A stretch of 64,000 nt of DNA, from positions 5,084,001-5,148,000 of the forward strand of contig CP110631.1 in the NCBI GenBank assembly GCA_026210745.1. The letters run 5' to 3'. The stretch is from Exobasidium rhododendri. Its lineage: Eukaryota > Basidiomycota > Exobasidiomycetes > Exobasidiales > Exobasidiaceae. The notes under the pieces are model-generated. The model was given only the letters and a program-made list of their open reading frames with translations, did not search any database and was not told the origin of the DNA. Shown piece after piece: positions 21,862-31,984 of this stretch; positions within the stretch are counted from its first letter, which is position 1, and each line of letters starts with the position of its first letter. Both the position numbers and the translations under genes were made by a program.

Positions 21862-24800
21862 GCTGACCAGCCATCCTGTGAGGAGGTAGAGTGAGAAAGA
21901 AGGGTGGTCAGGGTGGAAGGCCAGAGAGGCCAAGAATGGAAGCACAGTGCTGAAGGAGGGGCCGTGAGAGCGGTTTGGTGAGAATGTCGGCAGCCATTTC
22001 ACCTGTGCGGATGTCGGTGATCACAACTTGACCTTCTTTGACCAGTTCGCGGATGAGGTTCTCATCAATGCGGATGTGGCGAGTGGTTGCATTGACTTTA
22101 CCATTGGTGGCCAGAGCCTCAGCAGCTTTATTGTCACCGTAGATCACAGTTGCATCTGCAGGGGGAAAGCCAAGCTGGGTGAGAATGGAGCGGTGATAGA
22201 CAGCAGAGTTGCCAGACGAGGAGAGGGACAGGTACTCTGCTTCTGACGAGGATTTGCAAACACGCTTCTGCTGCTTGCTGGACCAGTCAATGGCAGCGCC
22301 GGCAAGGAGAAAGGTGTGACCAGCAGTGCTGCGGCTGGATTCCACATCATCAGCATGTGCAGCATCAGAGTAGCCAACAAGCTTGGTGGAGCCAAATTTG
22401 TAGAGCAAGCCTGTGCCGACACTTCCAATGAGGTAGCGGAAAACATGGACGATAGCTTTCCAGTGTTGAGGGGTGGCGTGACTACTGAAGCGGGAGAGGA
22501 GGCCAACAGGATAGGCAAGGTCTGGGCGTGTGCCAAGCATGGCATACATGAGGGAACCCAGTGCCGACAGGTAAGGTCGGTCAGTGACTTCATTGTCCTG
22601 GCTGGCCCGAGAGAGCTTGCAGCCGGGAGGAAGTGGTGTGGCCAGGGGTGCAGAGCCGGTGAGGCCAAAGCGGGCAATGATGTCTTCTATGTATCTTTGC
22701 TGATTGAGAAGGATGTCACCATTGCTGTGTCGATGAACTTGCATGCCAAGGATGTAATGAGCGGCGCCAAGGTCTTTAATGCCAAATTGTTGGTGAAGCG
22801 TAGCTTTGAAGTCAGTAATGGAGGCAAGATTCTGGCAGGCCAGAAGAAGGTCGTCAACATAGACAGCAATGAGGAATGCAGAAGGTCCACTGCCTTTGAG
22901 GTAAAGGCATTCATCACCATGACAGTTCCGAAAACCGAGGGAGACAAGAAACTTGTGAAGGGCAGCATACCAATGCCGACCAGACTGCTTGAGACCATAG
23001 AGAGGCTTGAGAAGCTTGCAGACAAGGCGGGTGCCATTGGTGTCATATTGAGGCGTCATCCCAGGAAGAGGTTCCATGTAGATGTCCTCAGTGAGGTCGT
23101 CACCAGCAAGATAGGCAGAGTCAACGTCACACTGGTGCAAGTGCATGCCGTGAGCTGCAGCAAGAGCAATGACGGTGCGGAAAGAGGTGAAGTGCGCAAC
23201 AGGACTGTAGGTAGCTTGGTAGTCCAGTCCATGAATTTGTCGATGACCACCAGCAACTCCTCTTGATCTGTACCGTTCCACAGTGCCATTGGCTTTGTAT
23301 TTAGTCTTGTGAACCCAGAGGGAAGGGATGGTCTTGCGGCCAGATGGCAGCGGTACCATCTGCCAGGTCTTACGTTGCACAAGTGTGTCAATCTCACGAT
23401 CCATGGCAGTCTTCCAATGATCTCTGGCAGGATGTTGCATGGCGTCGGCATAGGTGGAAGGATCAGTTCCAAGTTGGTGGACCATGGGGAAGGCGTGGAA
23501 ATCGGCAACATGGGAGACAAAATCTTCATATTGGCGATTGGGGACTCTTGTCCGAGTGCTCTGCCGAGTTGGAGGTTGCACTGCAGAGGACAATACTGGC
23601 ATAGTATGAGGAAAGGTGGGCTCGTCTACCTCAGCATCATTGTCATCAAGATCAGACGCTTGATCATCTGTGCTGGGAATGCTGGGGCCGGAGGTTCGGG
23701 GGAAATGGTGGTAACAGGCGGGGCCAGGACAATGATGTCAGTACCGCTGGACGAGGCAGGTGTATGGGTAGCAGTAGATGTCTTGCAGGGGAAAATGTCC
23801 TCCTGAAACTTGACGTGGTAGCCAAGTGTGATCTTGTAAGTAAGAGGGTCCATGAGCCGCCATGCTTTGCTTGTTGCAGCATACCCAACCATGACAAGCG
23901 GAGATGCGGTTGGGTCAAGTTTCTCACGCTGATGATTGTTGATGTAATTCCAAGCTCGACAGCCAAAGGGCCGTAGATGAGCAACAGAGCAAGGTTGGCC
24001 TGTGAAGAGGGATTCTGGCACACCTTCACGTCCAAGAGCTTTGTGAGGGGATCGATTCTTGGTATATGCCAGAGTGACAGCCGCTTCAGCCCACAGTGAT
24101 GGTGGTAGCCCTGAGCTGAGAAGCATGGTACGCACAGCATCAAGGATAGTCCTGTTAGGCCGCTCGGCCCTACCATTCTGTTGTGGGTTGTATGCTACGG
24201 AGTAGTCATGGCGCACACCTGCTTTCCCAAGTGTTGTTTCCCACTCTTTCCCAGAGAATTCTCCGCCATTGTCAGAGCGGACTGCTTTGAGCTTGAGTCC
24301 AGTGCTGAGTTCAGCTGTAGCCTTGAAGTGCATGAAAGAACAGTGGGTGTTGCTCTTCCTGGCAATGGGATACACAAATAGCTTGCGAGAATAGTCATCA
24401 ATGATGGTGAGCAAGTAGTTGGATCCACTGACGGACGGTACACCAAAGGACAAGAGGTCACAGTGGACCAGTTCAAGTGGAGCAGAAGCTCGAGAACAGG
24501 ATGAAGGGAATGGCATTTTGTGAGCTTTACCAGCTAGACAGTCGGTACAGGAGAGGGAGTGGGTGCCTGTTTTGAAGTCAAGGCCTTCAACGGTTCCATC
24601 TCTAGCAAGAGTGCGGATGTAGTCTGTGTTGAGGTGGCATAAGCGGTGGTGCCAGGTTGTAAGCGTTGCTGCAGAGTAAGCAGAAGCAGGGTTGCCACTC
24701 ACTGGTTGGAGCTGGTAGAGGCCATTGGCAATGCGTGGCGCAGTGAAGACAGTCTTCCGGGTGACTTGATCGTACACATTTGCATTGTCTCCACAGTCAA

Positions 24801-26005
24801 CATTGAAACCAATGCTGTTGAGTTGCTGAACAGAGATGAGGTTCACTGGAAGTCCCTCGCAGACTCTGACATTGGAGAGCGTGATCCATCTGTTGCAGGT
24901 GACTTGCAGACAGAGCGTGCCACATTCAGTTGCTTTGATTGTTCCTCCAATTCCTTTGATCTCTTCTAATGGGATTGGCTGGACGTCGGAGAGAAGGCGT
25001 CTGTTGCCAACAATTGACCAGGTGCATCCACTGTCAATGTAGTAGGCACCGCTCCTGTTCACATGGCTTGCTATCCAGGCGTAGCCTGAGTTGTTGGCCT
25101 TGTCGGTAGGCTTGGACGGAGCAAGGAGGGCCTGAGAAGTCACGCTGGACTCATTGACTGCAGCTGCTGCAGTTGGATACTTTTCCTTCTTCTTCTTACG
25201 ATAGGCAATTCCATCTGGGTGCTTGCAATCAATCAGCCAGTGAAAACCTTTCTTGCAGCCAGGGCACTCGCGTGGTGGGAGTCTTTTGCTTTGCGGACCT
25301 TGAAAAGTAGGGGCTGCGGCAAGTGCTATACTTGCGCCTGCTGGATCCTCCTTATTGATGTGTCGGGCCTCTGCCCTGATTTTGAAAATGAGCTCATCCA
25401 CTTTGGGAAGAGCGGCAAGGTTTCCAACAATAGAGCCGAGTGTGTTGAACTCTGCTGGTAGGGTGGAGAGGAGATGGGCTGAGGAGATCCATTCATCCTT
25501 GATGTCAATGTTGTGTTGTCGAAGCATATTGAGCTGCTTCTCGTATGCGCGCAAGAAGTCATCCACTGCTGTTGAGGAAGCTGAAGTTAGCTTGAGTGCA
25601 AAGTACTGCTTTATGAGCGACACTTTGTCAAGGTTGGAGTCCGGTTGAAAATGATTCTTGAGTGCAGTGTACATCTCATGAGGATCGTAGCCACACTTGT
25701 TGAGGAGGTGGGAGTGTTCTGTCTTGATGGACTGGATGAGGACGGATGTAGCAGCCTGGCGATCTCGCTTCCATTCTGCTGCTGCCAGATCTTCTTCTGG
25801 CTTTGCCACTGGGGCAACAACTTGTTTCCAGGCATCTTCTCCCAAGATGTACTTAATGTTGAGCTCCCAAGCAGGCCAGCTCTCCGTTGAGTCAAGCATA
25901 GCGTCTTTGTTGAAGAGTGCAGGTGACATGGCTAGAGGTGTAGCCAGTGGTGAGGGCAATGTTGTTGACTTAATGTGAGGTTCACTAGGGGTACTAGGTG
26001 TACTT

Positions 26006-26017
26006 GGGCTCATAACC
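26006..26017 (-). other. Primer-binding site of the copia element
   Basis: GGTTATGAGCCC directly follows the 5' LTR. It is complementary to the anticodon arm of fungal initiator tRNA-Met (GGGCTCATAACC), the same kind of half-tRNA priming known for Drosophila copia. The Gag start codon lies inside it. Confidence 0.75.
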
Positions 26018-26151
26018 TATTGGAGGCTACGTGCAATGATCATTGAGTGAAGTGAAAAGGTAGAAGTACAGGTAGCCGCGTATTTAGTGTGTGTGTGCGA
26101 TTAATCGCACGCGTCTGGCTGTGCGAATAATCGCACAGTTGCCTTCTAACA
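26018..26151 (-). repeat. LTR (5' LTR of the minus-strand element)
   Basis: 134 bp, identical by eye to the other LTR. It should carry the promoter of the element, and it contains a short GT run and two palindromes. Confidence 0.95.
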
Positions 26152-26156
26152 TTTGC
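26152..26156. repeat. Target-site duplication, right copy (TTTGC)
   Basis: Matches the five bases at 21716-21720. Confidence 0.85.
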
Positions 26157-26181
26157 TACTCTCGGGATATCGTCTCTGCCC

Positions 26182-26550
26182 CTATATAGTATTCCTCCAT
26201 TCCGGCATTACCACCAACCAGCTTTCTGGATGATCGAGTGGATAGAGTCCAGGCTTTCGCCCTTCATTATCGATCTTGACAATCTTGTTCCACTCGTCCG
26301 CGCCCAGTTGACTTTGCATAGCGAGCGAGTCCAATACGTGCACGAATGCTGTTACAGTGCCGAAATCGCGATCGTTGGGGTCTCTGCTAGGATCTCCTCC
26401 TATATTTAGTCCCACACTGGAGATCGTCCCTGTGTCACACTTGGGAAGTGCCCTCAAGATGTTGTTAAGTTCTGCCAGTGTTCCGTTCTGCGAGGGCCAG
26501 TCCATGATGCAGTCGAGGTTGATCTCTGACTTTGGTATTCCGTAGTTCAT
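26182..26550 (-). CDS. Small hypothetical protein beside the retrotransposon
   Basis: An open frame of 122 aa from ATG 26550 that I do not recognise. The composition is protein-like (Asp, Trp, Pro and Gly spread evenly, two cysteines), without signal peptide, membrane segment or known motif. A TATAAA sequence on this strand (26754-26749) lies about 200 bp upstream. The stop codon is only 26 bp from the target duplication of the copia element, so the insertion falls in its 3' flank and may affect its transcript end. It could be the last exon of a longer gene; I found no clear upstream exon. Confidence 0.4.
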   Translation of the reverse strand: MNYGIPKSEINLDCIMDWPSQNGTLAELNNILRALPKCDTGTISSVGLNIGGDPSRDPNDRDFGTVTAFVHVLDSLAMQSQLGADEWNKIVKIDNEGRKPGLYPLDHPESWLVVMPEWRNTI

Positions 26551-26584
26551 TTTCACGCGGGGATAAAGGAAGAATTTAGAGAAT

Positions 26585-26608
26585 CTGATGATGTATCTGA
26601 TGATGTAT
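26585..26608 (+). repeat. Two-copy tandem repeat, 12-bp unit
   Basis: The unit CTGATGATGTAT occurs twice in a row; it is in the leader of the small minus-strand gene. Confidence 0.8.
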
Positions 26609-27373
26609 CTGAGCGGGGATGCTTGGGGACGTACGGACGATCAGAATTTTGAGCTTCCGGCTTCTTATGTGGATTCTTGTACACTAACGCTCAAACCAGA
26701 CACGCGCGTCATCTGAGCAGAAAATCCTAAGTGCATCATCCCAGATAATTTATAGGAGAATGATGTCATTAGACCAGCTTGTCGCGCTGATGGAGTCATT
26801 CTGCTCTGCATATCTGTAACCTCCGCGATATGTAGTTAATCTTCTTTCTGCCCGAGTGGTGTCTCCTGCCCAGCGAGGAAAAGTACTACCAATGATTCAA
26901 GGTTTCTTGTATACAGCTACGTCCCGAGCAGTTGAGATTTTAAGATTTTGCTGTCTGAAGTCTGACCTTGAGGTGAACCAAAGCAGGGGTTTGCATACTT
27001 TAAGATTTAAGCTTAAGGTATAGTGCAGACGGACCACGAATCATCCAGTGTGAGATTGGAATTTGAACCTTGCAGACCTTGTGGACAGAAGGAGTGGGCA
27101 CCGATCTGAAATGTCTAGACAGGAGTCATGTGCGTTTCTTGTGTCAAGACCAGGTAGTGTGGTGCAGCACTTCGTGAGTATAGCAAGAGTTGATCACTTC
27201 AGCCATCCTTTAATAAGAAGAAAGCATAGATGTAGTATGGTACTGGTGCACAATGACGCCATGCTGGCCTTACGACAACATACGACCTTCTACGGATGCG
27301 TATAAGGTTTCTCTCCTCATGCTTTGCTTACAAACCTGGCTTTGCCAGTATTCTTGATACACTTGGAAGACAT

Positions 27374-27380
27374 ATATATG
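27374..27380 (+). promoter_or_regulatory. TATA box
   Basis: TATATAT, 142 bp before the ATG of the small secreted-protein gene at 27522. Confidence 0.45.
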
Positions 27381-27521
27381 GTGCATACGTTCTCTGGCGA
27401 TTCCTTTCGAAGGACTCATTCTCTATCCCGCCCTAAAGCGTCATCGACACCTTTCCAACAGCTCTGAAATCCGCACAAAAGTGATCAACAAATCATCTAC
27501 AGCATCTCGTGTAAGGACAAT

Positions 27522-28061
27522 ATGAAGCTCTCCAATCTAGTCTGGCTGGCTCTTTACCTGCATTTCACACCTCTCTCAATGGCGGCAATCACTTATCTCA
27601 GCGAGAAGGATGCTAGATCTTTTCTAGACGACTATCATCCTCTCGGCAAGTGAACGACATGCAGAAGATTAGGACAAACATTTGCCAATGCCGCCAACAT
27701 CCCGAAAGTAGCAGCACGATCGATCAGATTGATCGGTAAAAGTGGTGCGAATTGCAAGGGAAGCGATTTCCATGTGTATGATGTTCAGGTAGATGTCTCT
27801 GGACAGTATTACACTCCTAACTTCGTGAGAGGGAGAACAAGAGGGGCTCAACCAGATGATTATATTGGCGTTTCAGCAATTACACAATTAGGAGACGGAA
27901 TAGGAGGAGACACAGGTATTACGATCTGCCAGCACCATGACCCTTCAAATCCACTACACCCTTGTCTAAACGTTATAGCTCCGAAAGGAAGGAATGGATG
28001 CGTTGGTAAAGGAGCTGATGGTGGTATTAAGATACTATCAGCGTATTTGGGCGAGTGTTGA
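27522..28061 (+). CDS. Small secreted cysteine-containing protein, unclassified
   Basis: Candidate secreted protein of 153 aa from two exons, 27522-27649 and 27728-28061. The 78-bp intron has donor GTGAAC and acceptor CAG and keeps the frame. A signal peptide is clear (residues 1 to about 22, ending LSMAA). The mature part is rich in Gly, Asp and Tyr, with four or five cysteines: NCKG soon after the intron, ICQHH, PCLN, GCVG and a C-terminal Cys. I do not recognise the family. A faint likeness to KP4-fold small secreted proteins (the Asn-Cys-Lys-Gly start and terminal Cys) is too weak to name it. It lies alone in an AT-rich stretch next to a young retrotransposon, a common setting for fast-evolving secreted genes. 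Confidence 0.55.
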
Positions 28062-29266
28062 ATGAAAAGTGGAAGAAAGAAGCCTGTCTTCATTTGGCCC
28101 TTGGCGGCGTCCGTTTTTCAGTCCTGAGGTACTTGGGAATATCTTAGAAGAAATTCTCTTGTTCTCATTCATTTCGACTAGACTACCGCTTGGTGCAAAA
28201 GCTCTGTAAATCCAGTTCCAAATTCACCATGGCGAATATGTAGAAATGTATGCATACAATATTTCTGCTAAAAGAGACTGTATGATGGGCAAAGCGTCAT
28301 CGAGTGAGCCAGCTATATTGTTGTTGTCTTTGTTTTTCTTGCATGGCAACACCAGGCCGACGAATATGAATTCGTCTGCAGCTTTAGCACACTCAAAGCT
28401 TTCTTCAATTGCGGCTCGAGGAGCTATATGACCTCGACGTGAGTCTAGAAGACCAAATTCTGCTACTCCTCTGATATCTTTGATGAGTTTCATCAATATT
28501 GCCTCATACAGTGGAGTGTAGTCATCAGTCAGGCATAGTACCCATCGCACACGCCTCACCGATTCACCACACCAAGGCCGCCTCCCCCTCTACATCCTGA
28601 ATAGTACTTGCCCCGTTAATCACGATATAAACACGTCTTTCATCACGAAATCTTTGCTCACTCCAGCGGGTGAATACGGAGCAAAGCTTGTAGCAATAGC
28701 TCAAAGCTGCTAAAAAGAGTGCGTTGTCTGTACGAAGATCATGATCCTTCTATACCCCCGCTCTTGTCAGATCAAGACGGGAGAAAAGGAGAAGAGGCAA
28801 GACATGGATCGAATCATCGAGTAAGACCGCTAGCAACCCTTGATCATTTCCAATCTGTAGCGACCAGGCTCACTGACACATTTCTTCATTTTGCAGACAG
28901 ACAGGATGAGGTGCAGACAGACCTGACCGACTATGGCACCACTATGAAGATAAGCCTTCACGAAGACTGTATACGTATCACCGGACATAGAGGCACCACT
29001 GATGACAGAGACAACACTACCCGATCCGCATCTAAATGTTCAAGCAGCGATAAGACGATCAATAAAGGCAACCTTCTCTATTGTGTTGGTCACAAGTAAC
29101 GTGTCGTATCTCGGTACTAATGAAGTATAGCTTGATATTTCAGTGAGAATAAACAAAACTGGCCACAACTTGGCGGAAAAGACGTATTCTTGATTATTGG
29201 ATAAGAAATTACATGGAAGGGGGAAAAGGAGCAGTCGCTGGCATGGGTCGATGACGGCCACCCAAT
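28062..29266. other. Gene-poor stretch with an orphan open frame
   Basis: About 1.2 kb without a gene I can support. On the minus strand 28589-28224 stays open for 121 codons and reads like protein (acidic and hydrophobic residues alternate as in folded domains), but it has no ATG near its start, so it may be a gene fragment or an exon. On the plus strand 28719-29099 is open but unconvincing. Confidence 0.5.
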
Positions 29267-31112
29267 TTAGTGACTTCCATTGACACCGTTGGAAGCTCGC
29301 GTGCCATCAGCAATAGTGGTGCCGTTGCCATTGAGAGCAGTCTGGGCATCGGCTGCGTTCTTGACGCCATTCGACACTGCCTGCTTTGCCGACGAAGTGT
29401 AGTCGCCGTTCTGTTCATGCGTCTTTTGCTGTGCGCTCTTGTAGCTTTCCATCATCTCAAGGGCGGTGGCGTTGCGCTCGAAGTTGTGACTTCCGATGAA
29501 CTCGAGGTCCTTGAGCTGCTTCTGCCAGCTGCCAGATTCGAGCTTCAAGTTCTCGGCAATTGCGTCGCCCAAATCGTTCGACACCAACCACCAGAAGTTG
29601 ACGCACTGTACGATGCTGGCATGGTCCTTGGACGTCTGCATGTGCCCTGATATTTGCTCAATGCAGAGCTTGCGGTCTTCTTCACTGAATACCTTCTTCC
29701 AGAGGTCGCGGGGCTGGTCAAAGTCGCGCATGGTGACACCAGACAAGAAGGAGATCGCATGGCCGTCTTCGTATCCAACAGATTTGCCAATGTCGTACGC
29801 TCTTGGTACGAGGGTAGGTGCTTCCAAGCTGGAGAGATGAGTGTGTCGGGCGCCCTGGTTGTAGAAGGCCATGGCTCCGTCTCGCTGGAAGTTGTAGATC
29901 GGGTACGGCACTTGAGGCGCATTGACGGGCAGTTGCTGGTAGTTGACTCCGACGCGGTGTCGGTGTGTGTCGTGGTAGGAGAAGAGACGGCTCTGCAGGA
30001 CTGGGTCAGCCGATGGCTCGATACCGCGGACAAGCGTGGACGGTGCAAAGGCGACCTGCTCAATCTCAGCAAAGTAATTGGCAACGTTCTGGTTCAGCTC
30101 CATGACGCCCAATGGCTGGAGGGGGAATTTAGAACGTGGCCAAATCTTGGTCAAGTCAAACACCTCCAGTCCTGCTGCATCAGCCTCTGCCTTGCTAGCA
30201 ATCTGATACTTGATGTCCCACTTGGGGAAGTTGCCTTCCTCGATGCTGTTGAAGAGATCGAGCTGGTGCACATCCGGTGAGGCGGCAGCAGCATCATCAG
30301 GGTGCATGTTCTTCACGCCCTGCTGCGAAATGATGTGGAATTGCACATACTTCCACTCGCCCTCGTTGTTGACAAACTTCATCGTGTGTCCACTGTAGCC
30401 CTGCATGTGTCGCCATGATTGCGGGATTCCTCGTGGGCCGAAGAGGTACAAGAATTGATGAAACGACTCGGGATTCTGGCTGGCGTAATTCCAGAAGTGA
30501 GTGCTGTCGTCGGCATGTGTGGCGTGCGTTCGTGGGTCTCTCTTCTGCGTGTGAATAAAGGTAGGGAACTTGGCCGGATCACGGAGGAAGAAGATGGGCG
30601 TGTTGTTGAAGACCCAGTCTGCAAAAGAGAGAGGAAGAGGCAGTGTTACTACTATGGGAGGAGAGCAGTCGTCGTTATAAGGAATAGGACTCACCCATGT
30701 TTCCCTCTTCGGTCCTGAACTTGACAGAGAAGCCTCTGGGGTCCCGAGCAGCATCTGGGCTGCCGCTCTCGCCTCCGACGGTGGAGAATCGCGCAGTGAT
30801 GGGGCAAGTTGTTCCAGGCACATTGAAGACTTTTGCTGCCGTCAATTCGGGGATGGGATGCGTCAAGGTGAACGTTCCATGAGCACCACCGCCCTTTGCG
30901 TGAACCACTCTCTCTGGAATTCTCTCCCTGTCGAAGTGGGAGAGCAGTTCGACTAGGTGAATGTCCTGCAAAAGAAGTGGACCATTCTGTCCTACTCGTT
31001 GCGTCTCATAAGGGTGCGCGACAGGTGCTCCAAAGGCGGTGGCATACACTCCCTTTCGTCCCCAGGCGTCCTCGGCGAAGTTTGCTACTGGTAAGTGTTG
31101 TCCTGCGGTCAT
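29267..31112 (-). CDS. Haem catalase (monofunctional, clade 3-like size)
   Basis: Converts H2O2 to water and oxygen. Two exons, 31112-30695 and 30618-29267, give 589 aa in continuous frame. The distal His is H71 in ERVVHAKGGGAHG, the distal Asn is in DWVFNNTPIFF (about 144), and the haem-ligand Tyr is about 354 in RLFSYHDTHRHR. All catalytic residues are present. The intron splits the codon before the conserved NNTP element. The last 60 or so residues are a low-complexity Asn/Ala/Gly extension ending NGSH, so there is no peroxisomal SKL-type signal; with no signal peptide either, the enzyme should be cytosolic. Its promoter is shared with a divergent Zn2Cys6 regulator. Confidence 0.96.
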
Positions 31113-31172
31113 GGTGTTGATTTGGGTGAGGGTGAAGGAAGGAGGTGTGTGAAGGGATTTTCAAGAGGAACG

Positions 31173-31180
31173 TATATATA
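31173..31180 (-). promoter_or_regulatory. TATA box of catalase
   Basis: TATATATA, about 60 bp before the catalase ATG. Confidence 0.55.
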
Positions 31181-31723
31181 TGCCCCAGTCAGGCATACCC
31201 ACATTTGTCAGCGGCATCCCACGCCCCAGGGTTTCCCCTCCACTTCTGCTGCAAAGTCAGAGCCCGTTCAACGATGCTACCAAGGGCAGCGAGCGATTGG
31301 TGAGCTCTGATTTGCGCCGACTCCCTTCCCCTGCATATGGAACCTGTAGCATCATCGGCAATCCTGACAAATCTGGTAGTGAAATTTGCTTAGTGGAGAA
31401 GTGTATCCTCAATCAGAATCCCGTTCATTTATATCATATTCTCCGTCAAGGAATTGGACCCTCCCTAATGCACAGACCAGCAAGAGCTCACATTTTATTA
31501 TTGGGATTACATAGAATAAATGTATTGCAGCCACACGGATTGTAAGGGCAAACGCCGAGTCGCCTGAACAATCAGTCCGGGCATCTATGATCTTGTTCTG
31601 TATGCTTCAGCGTTGCAGTCAGTTAACGATTCGCTTCACATAGGCAATTTGGCGGCCTCCTCCTCGGAATGCGGATCTGATAGAAAGATGGTCTTTACGT
31701 CGTTGCTGCAGGTCATTGTGAGC

Positions 31724-31729
31724 CACGTG
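31724..31729. promoter_or_regulatory. CACGTG E-box
   Basis: Palindromic class-B E-box in the catalase/regulator divergent promoter. The second box starts exactly 50 bp further on. Confidence 0.45.
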
Positions 31730-31773
31730 CTACGCCATCACCAGTGTGACCGAGCATGCTTCCTCTTTTTGAC

Positions 31774-31779
31774 CACGTG
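31774..31779. promoter_or_regulatory. CACGTG E-box
   Basis: Second palindromic E-box, 50 bp from the first (about five helical turns). Class-B bHLH proteins such as the one at 39285-40154 bind this sequence. Confidence 0.45.
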
Positions 31780-31984
31780 GAGCCCATCACGCAGTCTAAA
31801 TACCTCCAACGCTAAAAAACTCTAAAATTAAGGAAAATGTCCAAAGTGTCAAGAAGTGAATGTGTGGGAGCAAGAGTTGAGAGAAGTGGCCCTTGATTGT
31901 GTGTTCGAAAGAAGGGCCGAGTCACCCCCTTCGCCGTCCACATTCGATCTCCCCCCTTCCCAGCCACAGCAAGCAACTACAGGC

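Larger units (their letters stand above)
21721..26151 (-). mobile_element. Ty1/copia-family LTR retrotransposon, near-whole and young
   Basis: Compact 4.4-kb copia element transcribed on the minus strand, about 80 bp past the stop of the TauD gene. Identical 134-bp LTRs and a perfect 5-bp duplication date the insertion as very recent. From right to left the parts come in copia order: Gag with a CCHC zinc knuckle (CPGCKKGFHWLIDC), an aspartic protease with DSG, an integrase with HHCC and D,D,E core features (including RSDNGGEF), a reverse transcriptase with YVDD, and RNase H. Integrase ahead of reverse transcriptase separates it from gypsy elements. The coding part is nearly intact, with at most about one break compared with the usual single frame. 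A tRNA-Met primer site and a purine tract are recognisable. Confidence 0.95.
26557..27521. other. AT-rich gene-poor stretch
   Basis: Nearly 1 kb of lower GC than the rest, without a supported gene. It contains a two-copy 12-bp direct repeat at 26585-26608, a TATAAA on the minus strand (26749-26754), runs such as TTTAAGATTT repeated near 26940 and 27000, and a TATATAT at 27374-27380 ahead of the next gene. Confidence 0.55.
31113..31984. other. Divergent promoter region between catalase and Zn2Cys6 regulator
   Basis: 871 bp between two divergent starts. It contains a TATA run on the catalase side and two CACGTG boxes nearer the regulator. No coding feature supported. A short upstream frame starting at ATG 31837 lies out of frame in the regulator leader. 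Confidence 0.65.

Noticed and set aside
22316-23266. 316-codon open frame on the plus strand within the retrotransposon
   Set aside because: It is opposite to the reverse transcriptase region and has no features of its own.
26004-26017. Possible tRNA fragment (anticodon-arm sequence of initiator tRNA-Met)
   Set aside because: Only the arm matches and it abuts the LTR; it is the primer-binding site of the retrotransposon, not a tRNA gene.
27051-27100. T-loop-like sequence GGTTCAAATTCC on the minus strand
   Set aside because: The flanking bases do not form a T stem or acceptor stem; no cloverleaf can be drawn.
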